In this document: in pieces, positions 29,692 to 35,234 of the stretch
Position numbering within the stretch: the first letter of the stretch is position 1
Layout: each line of letters starts with the position of its first letter
Translations under genes and position numbers: made by a program
The notes under the pieces: generated by a model
What the model saw: the letters and a program-made list of their open reading frames with translations, nothing else
What the model was told of the DNA's origin: nothing
Databases searched by the model: none
NCBI GenBank assembly: GCA_013377005.1
Contig: JACABE010000036.1
Location: 1-35,234, forward strand
DNA length: 35,234 bases
Reading direction: 5' to 3'
Source: Bacteroidota bacterium
Lineage (GTDB): Bacteria; Bacteroidota; Bacteroidia; Bacteroidales; JACABE01

Positions 29692-31428
29692 ATGGAAGCT
29701 ATTGATAAAACTATATTAGAAAAAGCCAATAAATGGTTAGAAACACAATATGATTTAGAAACTCGCGAAAAAGTAAAATTTCTGATTGAAAATGATACAA
29801 CAGAACTTACTGAATCATTCTATCGTGATCTTGAATTTGGAACTGGTGGTTTGCGTGGTATTATGGGAGTTGGAACTAACCGAATGAACAAATACACAGT
29901 AGGTATGGCAACTCAAGGTTTTGCCAACTATATTTTAAAGATGTTTCCTGACAAAACCAACTGTAAAATAGCCATTGCCTACGATTCGCGAAACAACAGT
30001 AAATATTTTGCTCAAATAACAGCCGATGTAATGTCAGCTAATGGCATTAAGGTTTTTTTATTTGAAGACCTCCGCCCTACTCCCGAGCTTTCTTTTGCCA
30101 TCCGCGAATTAAATTGCCAAAGTGGTGTAGTGATAACAGCTTCGCACAATCCAAAAGAATACAATGGCTACAAAGCCTACTGGGAAGATGGCGGACAATT
30201 AACAAGTCCTCACGACACCAATGTTATTGATGAAGTAATAAAAATTACCGACATCAGTCAGGTGAAGTTTAATGGAAACCCACAACTTATTGAAATGATT
30301 GGCGAAAATATTGATAAAATCTATCTCGCCAATGTGAAATCGCTTTCTCTTTCGCCTGAATTAATTAAAAAACATAAAGATTTAAGCATTGTTTATACCG
30401 CTTTGCATGGCACAGGAATTACGCTGGTGCCAAGAGCTTTAAAAGAATTGGGCTTTGAAAATATTCATATTGTAAAAGAACAAGCTATTGTTGATGGTAA
30501 TTTTCCTACTATAAAATCGCCCAACCCCGAAGAAAAAGCAGCCTTGGAAATGGCAATAGAAGAAGCCCGCAAGGTAAATGCCAGTCTAGTACTGGCAACC
30601 GATCCCGATGCTGACCGCGTTGGTATTGCTGTTAAAAACGATAAAGGCGAATACGTTTTGTTCAATGGTAACCAAACCGCTTCGGTGTTGATATATTACC
30701 TCATCAATCAATGGAAAGCCAAAGGTAAACTTACTAGTAACGAATACATCGTAAAAACCATTGTTACTTCAGAATTACTAAAAGATATTGCCCTTAAAAA
30801 TGATGTAGCAAGTTACGATGTGCTTACAGGTTTTAAATATATTGCAGAATTAATACTTAAATTAGAAGGCAAACAAACTTTTATAGGTGGTGGAGAAGAG
30901 AGCTATGGCTATTTGGTAGGCGATTTTGTAAGAGATAAAGATGCTGTAATTTCTTGTTGTATGATTGCAGAAATGGCTGCCTGGGCTGCCGAAAACGGGA
31001 AAACTTTTTACGATATATTGATAGATTTATATACCGAATATGGTTTTTATAAAGAAGACTTGCTTTCAATCACTAAAAAAGGTAAATCGGGAGCTGAAGA
31101 GATACAAGCAATGATGAACAATTACCGCAGCCAGCCCCCCACAACTATTAATGGAGCTAAGGTTACGATGATAAAAGATTACAAATTACAAACTGCAACA
31201 GATTACACAACAAATATAACCTCAGTGATTGATTTACCAAAATCAAACGTATTGCAGTTTTTTACTGCTGATGGCAGCAAAATTACTGTTCGCCCTTCGG
31301 GTACCGAGCCTAAGATTAAATTTTACTTTGGTGTAAAAGAACTCTTAAGCTCCAAAGCTGATTACGAAAAAGTAAATCAACAATTGAATGCTAAAATTAA
31401 AGCTATTATTGAGGATATGAAACTTTAA
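29692..31428 (+). CDS. phosphoglucomutase / phosphomannomutase family enzyme
   Basis: A 578-residue alpha-D-phosphohexomutase, the length of the PgcA-type phosphoglucomutases. The domains appear in order: GTGGLRGIMGVGTNRMN, the phosphoserine loop TASHNPKEYNGYK (Ser151), the magnesium loop DPDADR (304-309), the sugar-specificity loop GGGEESYGYL (from residue 399) and the phosphate-binding loop RPSGTEPKIKFYF near the C-terminus. It interconverts glucose-1- and glucose-6-phosphate, feeding UDP-glucose and so the neighbouring ugd pathway. Activity on mannose phosphates cannot be excluded. It has its own transcript after the rfbD terminator. Confidence 0.93.
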   Translation: MEAIDKTILEKANKWLETQYDLETREKVKFLIENDTTELTESFYRDLEFGTGGLRGIMGVGTNRMNKYTVGMATQGFANYILKMFPDKTNCKIAIAYDSRNNSKYFAQITADVMSANGIKVFLFEDLRPTPELSFAIRELNCQSGVVITASHNPKEYNGYKAYWEDGGQLTSPHDTNVIDEVIKITDISQVKFNGNPQLIEMIGENIDKIYLANVKSLSLSPELIKKHKDLSIVYTALHGTGITLVPRALKELGFENIHIVKEQAIVDGNFPTIKSPNPEEKAALEMAIEEARKVNASLVLATDPDADRVGIAVKNDKGEYVLFNGNQTASVLIYYLINQWKAKGKLTSNEYIVKTIVTSELLKDIALKNDVASYDVLTGFKYIAELILKLEGKQTFIGGGEESYGYLVGDFVRDKDAVISCCMIAEMAAWAAENGKTFYDILIDLYTEYGFYKEDLLSITKKGKSGAEEIQAMMNNYRSQPPTTINGAKVTMIKDYKLQTATDYTTNITSVIDLPKSNVLQFFTADGSKITVRPSGTEPKIKFYFGVKELLSSKADYEKVNQQLNAKIKAIIEDMKL

Positions 31429-31543
31429 TATGTTAATGTGCTGATTTTACATAACACCTTAGACATGTAGTGTTAATAAAAATTCGATAATCTTTCATTG
31501 TACTATTATTAATTTTCTTTTTCTTAAAATATTTTCAAAACAA

Positions 31544-31551
31544 TATTTTTG
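31544..31551 (+). promoter_or_regulatory. candidate -7 promoter box for the reductase-rlmN pair
   Basis: TATTTTTG followed by CAAA fits the Bacteroidota -7 box and lies 34 bp before the reductase start codon. A clear TTG at -33 is missing. Confidence 0.4.
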
Positions 31552-31585
31552 CAAATGTGTTAGATAGTAAAATTTATATTTTACA

Positions 31586-32248
31586 ATGATTCATACAACA
31601 ACCGTTTTAACAAAACAAATCGTTACTTCTAATATTTCCATAGCTCCCAATGTTTATTTATTAAGTTTTAAACGCAGTTTCAGCTTTGTTCCAGGGCAAT
31701 GGATAGCTATAGGATTGTATCCGACAGATACTCCACGTTTATATAGTATTGCCAGTGGCATCCATAATGATGAAATCAATATTTTATACGATATAAAACC
31801 CGATGGTGCTTTAACACCCAATATGGCTACCCTCAAAAAAGGTGATAGTATTTATATTTCGAAACCTGACGGCAGTTTTTACACCGAAACCGGCAAAGCA
31901 TGGTGGATTGCCACAGGTACTGGAATAGCTCCTTTTAAAGCGATGCTTGATTCGGGTTTGGGGAAAGATAAAAAACTAATTCACGGAGGCAAATCCCTGC
32001 AATCGTTTTATTTCGAAAAAGAATTCTCCGATGTAATGGGTGAAAGCTATATTCGCTGTTGTTCCAGAGAAAACGGGGATATTGAATACAACGGGCGGGT
32101 TACTGATTATTTAAAACAACAAGAACAGCTTCCATCCAACGAAAAGTATTACCTTTGCGGAAGTTCCGAAATGGTGGTGGAAGTAAGAGATATTCTTGTA
32201 AACAAAGCTGTACCGTTCGGAAATATCATCGCAGAAATTTATTTTTAA
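31586..32248 (+). CDS. ferredoxin-NADP reductase-like flavoprotein
   Basis: A 220-residue FAD- and NAD(P)H-binding oxidoreductase, a little shorter than E. coli Fpr (248). The FAD domain has FVPGQWIAIGL and the RxYS motif in PRLYSIAS (Arg51-Ser54). The NAD(P) domain has ATGTGIAPFKAM (109-120) and CGSSEMVVEVRD. The C-terminus ends IIAEIYF, an aromatic end as in other members, where the last aromatic residue stacks on FAD. It would pass electrons between NADPH and ferredoxin or flavodoxin. It lies 3 bp before rlmN, a radical-SAM enzyme that needs a reductant, so the pairing makes functional sense, but this is inference. Confidence 0.85.
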   Translation: MIHTTTVLTKQIVTSNISIAPNVYLLSFKRSFSFVPGQWIAIGLYPTDTPRLYSIASGIHNDEINILYDIKPDGALTPNMATLKKGDSIYISKPDGSFYTETGKAWWIATGTGIAPFKAMLDSGLGKDKKLIHGGKSLQSFYFEKEFSDVMGESYIRCCSRENGDIEYNGRVTDYLKQQEQLPSNEKYYLCGSSEMVVEVRDILVNKAVPFGNIIAEIYF

Positions 32249-32251
32249 CAA

Positions 32252-33283
32252 ATGTCAAAAGAAAAACTTTTCGGGAAAACCCCGTCTGAAATTAAAACCA
32301 TAGTAAAGCAATTGGAAATGCCTGCTTTTACTGCCAATCAGATTATTGACTGGTTGTATAAAAAAGAGATTACTGATATTGAACAGATGTCGAATATTTC
32401 TGCAAAAAATCGTTCACTTCTATCCGAGAAATACCAATTGGGTGTTAACTTACCTATAAAATCACAGGAATCGAAAGACGGCACCAAAAAATATCTTTAT
32501 CCTGCCGGTGAAGGTCGTTTTATTGAAACTGCTTATATCCCCGACGAAAATCGGAGCACTCTTTGTGTTTCATCGCAAGTAGGTTGCAAAATGGGTTGTT
32601 TGTTTTGCATGACAGGCAAACAAGGTTTTCAACAACAACTTACGGCCGGCGAAATCGTTAATCAAATCAGAAGTTTGCCCGAACGCGAAAAGATCACCAA
32701 TATTGTGTATATGGGCATGGGCGAACCTTTCGACAACCCTATTGAATTGATGAAAAGTCTTGAAATAATTACATCCGAATGGGGTTTGGGTATGAGTCCG
32801 CGAAGAATTACAGTTTCTTCCATTGGAATTATTCCTGCTATGAAAACGTTTTTAGACAACAGCACCTGTCATCTCGCCATAAGTATGCACTCCCCTTTTG
32901 AAGAAGAACGCCGCCAACTGATGCCGATACAGCATGTTTATTCAATTAAAGATGTGGTAAGTTTATTAAAAAACTATGATTGGCACGGGCAACGAAGAAT
33001 TTCATTCGAGTACATTATGCTGAAAGGAGTTAATGATACCGAATCACATGTAAGGGAAATTGCCAGAATACTCAACGGATTGTCATGCAGGATTAATTTG
33101 ATTAAATTTCATGCAATACCCGACACACCTTTAGAAGCATCCGATAAAGCTAGCATGCTTTCATTTCGCGATGCTTTAACAGCAAAAGGTATATTCACCA
33201 GCATACGCCAATCGAGAGGCGAAGATATTTTTGCAGCTTGTGGTTTGCTTTCTACCAAAGAGCTTATAAAAAACAACGAATAG
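32252..33283 (+). CDS. rlmN: dual-specificity 23S rRNA A2503 / tRNA A37 C2-methyltransferase RlmN
   Basis: A 343-residue radical-SAM enzyme that methylates C2 of adenine 2503 in 23S rRNA and of A37 in some tRNAs. The iron-sulfur cluster motif is CKMGCLFC (Cys112, Cys116, Cys119). YMGMGEPFDN is the SAM-binding GEP motif, and Cys330 in FAACGLL corresponds to the cysteine that carries the methyl group during catalysis. The N-terminal accessory domain (FTANQIIDWLYKKEI) fits RlmN. The closely related Cfr is less likely given the housekeeping setting. Its last 20 bases overlap the 3' end of the convergent GNAT gene. Confidence 0.95.
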   Translation: MSKEKLFGKTPSEIKTIVKQLEMPAFTANQIIDWLYKKEITDIEQMSNISAKNRSLLSEKYQLGVNLPIKSQESKDGTKKYLYPAGEGRFIETAYIPDENRSTLCVSSQVGCKMGCLFCMTGKQGFQQQLTAGEIVNQIRSLPEREKITNIVYMGMGEPFDNPIELMKSLEIITSEWGLGMSPRRITVSSIGIIPAMKTFLDNSTCHLAISMHSPFEEERRQLMPIQHVYSIKDVVSLLKNYDWHGQRRISFEYIMLKGVNDTESHVREIARILNGLSCRINLIKFHAIPDTPLEASDKASMLSFRDALTAKGIFTSIRQSRGEDIFAACGLLSTKELIKNNE

Positions 33284-34052
33284 CTTTATTCATTATGTTT
33301 TCAAATCGGGTATTGCTTATCGGATGATAACTGATAATTTTGCCGTTATAAATTATACAAAATGTTCCAAAAGCACAGGGCGTTTTCTGGGCAGTTTCTG
33401 AATCTTTTAAATCTATCAGCTTGGTCTTTAGCTTAAATTTGGTTTCAGCAGATTCCAAAATAGCCTTTACATTTTTCTCGGTATATGGACATTGAGCCGA
33501 ACGTATAATTGTTAATCCATTTTTATATTCACTCAGGTTGTCAAGCATATCCGATTTAAAATTCGGATCTTTTGCGTTTGCATCGAATTTAATGGCTAAT
33601 AAATCAAAATCGGGTTCAACCTTATCTACTATTTCAAATCCTTTTTTAAGAAATATTTCTTTATTTACCATAAAAGAACCTTTTCTTGTAACTACAGCAA
33701 CTCCCAGCATTTTCACTTTCTTTGCATCCTTAATACATTCGTCTATTAAGATTGATGCATAACCTTTTCCCTTAAACTCATTTCTGAACCCAACAAAAAC
33801 ACAGTGAATAAACATATAATCCTCAGCATTCACCGGACGATGCGCATATTTTCCGGGAAGGTATTCGAGCATCCCCTGATATCCTCCTTCTTTTGAGAAA
33901 ACTATTTTAATTCTTAATCCTTTCGGATAATATTCATTAAACCAATCAATTTTATTTCTTAATTCCTTGTGTTTTTTTACATCTTTGTATCCACACACAC
34001 CATAATTTGCAATGTTTTCAGGTGTAAGATCAATGATTTGAATATCGGTCAT
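33264..34052 (-). CDS. GNAT acetyltransferase with YoaP-like C-terminal domain
   Basis: A 262-residue two-domain protein. Residues about 1-155 are a GNAT N-acetyltransferase fold with the acetyl-CoA loop region EFKGKGYASILIDE (92-105) and a GFEIVDK strand. Residues about 180-262 match the YoaP-like domain, a thioredoxin-like unit with AQCPY (Cys188) and a second Cys pair in TPCAFGTFC (Cys226, Cys232). The substrate is unknown. A GGGAGG sequence precedes the start by about 8 bp, a good Shine-Dalgarno site. The gene is convergent with rlmN and their ends overlap by 20 bp, so there is no room for a terminator between them. It could have been acquired by transfer, as YoaP proteins are best known from Bacillus and relatives, but the base composition is not unusual. 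Confidence 0.82.
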   Translation of the reverse strand: MTDIQIIDLTPENIANYGVCGYKDVKKHKELRNKIDWFNEYYPKGLRIKIVFSKEGGYQGMLEYLPGKYAHRPVNAEDYMFIHCVFVGFRNEFKGKGYASILIDECIKDAKKVKMLGVAVVTRKGSFMVNKEIFLKKGFEIVDKVEPDFDLLAIKFDANAKDPNFKSDMLDNLSEYKNGLTIIRSAQCPYTEKNVKAILESAETKFKLKTKLIDLKDSETAQKTPCAFGTFCIIYNGKIISYHPISNTRFENIMNKAIRCFL

Positions 34053-34090
34053 AATTTACCTCCCGTATTAACTGATATAATATTTTATTG

Positions 34091-34160
34091 TAAGTTTGTT
34101 GCAAAGATATTATTTTATGATGATCATAATATAAGTTCGTTGCAAAAATATGGTCTTATG
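34091..34160 (-). promoter_or_regulatory. duplicated promoter-like repeat upstream of the GNAT gene
   Basis: Two 29-bp direct repeats, 34091-34119 and 34132-34160, match at 24 of 29 positions. On the minus strand each carries a -7-type box followed by CAAC: TATCTTTG in the proximal copy and TATTTTTG in the distal copy. The proximal box is about 50 bp before the GNAT start. Between them is a TTATGAT-G-ATCATAA palindrome that could be an operator. TTG -33 boxes are not obvious. Confidence 0.45.
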
Positions 34161-34252
34161 GCGAGCATGGAGGCTTAACGAGTTCTCGATATTTTCTTAA
34201 TCTGACGTTGGGGAAAGAATGTGGATTAGAGGAGGAGGAAAACTTGAAAATT
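34161..34252. other. intergenic region without a recognisable gene
   Basis: Part of the ~340-bp gap between the GNAT gene and the GldM-C-like gene; the rest of the gap holds the promoter-like repeats and the left inverted-repeat element. I see only a short CGAG-TT-CTCG hairpin and a purine-rich GAGGAGGAGG stretch, with no ORF. Confidence 0.5.
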
Positions 34253-34385
34253 AACTTTCCGCAGCTTGCTGTCAGGCGGGGAGTGTAAAGTTCCTTATGC
34301 TGTCAGACCGCTAAATTAGTTAATTACTTGTTGTTTACTACCTTTTTATTGTTAAACCCCGCTTGCAGCAAGGTGCTGTTATGCG
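34253..34385. repeat. left attC-like imperfect inverted-repeat element
   Basis: The element ends 4 bp from the stop codon of the GldM-C-like gene. Its arms, CTTGCTG-TCAG-GCGGGG (34265-34281) and CCCCGC-TTG-CAGCAAG (34357-34372), are complementary except for a bulge, with 75 bases between. Outer borders are AAC (34253-34255), five bases, then GCAGCTTG on one side, and GTTATGC (34378-34384) on the other. A second TGCTGTCAG (34298-34306) lies inside. The layout matches the right element at 35070-35198. Confidence 0.6.
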
Positions 34386-34389
34386 TATT

Positions 34390-35043
34390 TTATTTTATCT
34401 TTATTTCTGGTCCTGACAATTTCGGTGAACATTTGTCAAAAGTTTCTATAATAACATCATCAAATAGATATCTGTCGTTGGTCATTGCTTTTTTTATTTC
34501 TGATATTAATTCAGTCGAAAATCTGTTACCAATAACGTTATCTGCTTTAAAAATCACAGAGTCATTTCTATAAATTACTACGGAATATTGAAGCACCCTA
34601 AAAGCAACATCTATGTCAAAATTTTCAATATTTGCCACTAGCCCACCTGCAACCCATAGTCTATTACGATCGATAATACCACAAGTAGATATATTCGCAA
34701 CAGAAACAAATGGATCAGGAATCTTTTTAAGTCTATATTCCAATGTGTCTAACCATTTGACTTTGTCTTCAAGCTCTACTCCTACATATATTTTTTCATT
34801 ATATGCGTTACAACTATCAGTTCGATAAAAGTAATGGCAGCTATCATCTGCTTGACTGATTATACCATACTTTGATTTTAGAATAAGCTTTTCACAGGGA
34901 TAGTTTTGAACAACAACTTTAATAGGATTAGCAATAGACTTATAAAAAACATTCATTTTTTCAAGTTCTATGGCAACATTCTGAGAATATGTCATGAATG
35001 AAAACAAGACCAATGTCAATGTAAGTAAAAATATCTTTGGCAT
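34390..35043 (-). CDS. secreted stand-alone GldM C-terminal-domain-like protein
   Basis: A 217-residue protein with a signal peptide (about 1-20, ending MTYSQ) and no lipobox. The mature part resembles the C-terminal periplasmic region of GldM, the T9SS/gliding motor protein: MNVFYKSIANPIKVVV (30-45), YRLKKIPDP (103-111), a GGLVANIENFDIDVAFRV stretch (133-150) and a late FDDVIIETFDKCSPKLSGPE. The transmembrane and helical N-terminal part of GldM is absent, so it cannot be the motor itself. Six Cys residues are spread through the mature part. It may bind T9SS parts or outer-membrane lipoproteins, but the function is unknown. The gene sits alone between two attC-like elements. Confidence 0.7.
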   Translation of the reverse strand: MPKIFLLTLTLVLFSFMTYSQNVAIELEKMNVFYKSIANPIKVVVQNYPCEKLILKSKYGIISQADDSCHYFYRTDSCNAYNEKIYVGVELEDKVKWLDTLEYRLKKIPDPFVSVANISTCGIIDRNRLWVAGGLVANIENFDIDVAFRVLQYSVVIYRNDSVIFKADNVIGNRFSTELISEIKKAMTNDRYLFDDVIIETFDKCSPKLSGPEIKIK

Positions 35044-35069
35044 AATTGCTTTTTTTATAAATTACGCAT

Positions 35070-35198
35070 AACGGTTTGCGGCTTGGCGTAGTGGCGGATT
35101 TTAACCACAAATGTTCATACGAAGCACGCACTTCAAATATAGCAAAAATGTTTCTACGAAGCACTTCACCCGCCATTACGCCAAACCGCTGTGTGTGC
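35070..35198. repeat. right attC-like imperfect inverted-repeat element
   Basis: The arms GCGGCTTGGCGTAGTGGCGG (35078-35097) and the complement-like CCGCCATTACGCCAAACCGC (35170-35189) match at 18 of 20 positions, separated by 72 bases. Borders are GCATAAC (35066-35072), five bases, GCGGCTTG on the left and GCTGTGTGTGC (35188-35198) on the right. The spacer holds a 19-bp direct repeat (35109-35127 and 35146-35164, 17 of 19 identical). It lies 26 bp upstream of the GldM-C-like start codon. Confidence 0.65.
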
Positions 35199-35234
35199 CC
35201 TGCATGAGCTGAGCACACCCTTCCGAAGCTCTAT

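Noticed and set aside
31452-31475. TAACAC / GTGTTA inverted repeat after the phosphoglucomutase gene as a terminator
   Set aside because: The stem is only 6 bp and AT-rich and the following T run is missing, so support is too weak.
34961-35218. An 85-codon minus-strand ORF overlapping the start of the GldM-C-like gene
   Set aside because: It runs through the right inverted-repeat element and into the signal peptide of the GldM-C-like gene in another frame; its codons are explained by the repeat, and it shows no family features.

Overview
The window is a piece of a Bacteroidota chromosome. The evidence is an AT-rich sequence, a TonB-dependent receptor with an N-terminal carboxypeptidase-regulatory-like domain, a protein ending in a type IX secretion (T9SS) sorting tail, a GldM-type domain, -33/-7 promoters of the TTG / TAnnTTTG type, mostly absent Shine-Dalgarno sites, and a ribosomal gene order without tuf or adk. 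I cannot name a genus. No rRNA, tRNA, CRISPR array or transposase is visible.

Layout. (1) 66-5315, minus strand: a cell-surface module. A T9SS-secreted DUF1566 protein is followed by a DUF1566 surface lipoprotein and then a TonB-dependent receptor whose reading frame is cut by one in-frame TAA (1224-1226). (2) 5677-25323, minus strand: an uninterrupted run of translation genes, in transcription order rpsL-rpsG-fusA-rpsJ-rplC-D-W-B-rpsS-rplV-rpsC-rplP-rpmC-rpsQ-rplN-X-E-rpsN-H-rplF-R-rpsE-rpmD-rplO-secY-map-infA-rpmJ-rpsM-K-D-rpoA-rplQ. A terminator follows, then enolase with its own likely promoter and terminator. Two genes too short for ordinary ORF lists, rpmD and rpmJ, were placed by hand. 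(3) 25490-33283, plus strand: a HAD phosphatase, then nucleotide-sugar genes (UDP-glucose dehydrogenase, UDP-glucuronate decarboxylase, dTDP-4-dehydrorhamnose reductase), a phosphoglucomutase, a ferredoxin-NADP reductase-like flavoprotein and rlmN. (4) 33264-35234: an accessory end. It has a GNAT-YoaP gene that overlaps rlmN tail to tail, then a lone GldM-C-like secreted protein bracketed by two ~130-bp imperfect inverted-repeat elements of the same layout.

How the genes work together. Region 2 builds ribosomes and couples them to Sec export (SecY) and N-terminal methionine removal (Map). In region 3, phosphoglucomutase makes glucose-1-phosphate, from which UDP-glucose is formed. Ugd oxidises UDP-glucose to UDP-glucuronate and the decarboxylase turns this into UDP-xylose, while RfbD finishes dTDP-rhamnose. 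Together these point to surface polysaccharide supply.

The most interesting part is the right end (34253-35198). The GldM-C-like gene, its borders GCATAAC and GTTATGC, and the two flanking inverted-repeat elements have the layout of an integron gene cassette with attC-like sites. No integrase lies in the window, so this is a hypothesis. Other items worth checking are the nonsense codon in the TonB receptor, a 21-bp perfect inverted repeat between ugd and the decarboxylase gene, and a duplicated promoter-like repeat upstream of the GNAT-YoaP gene.
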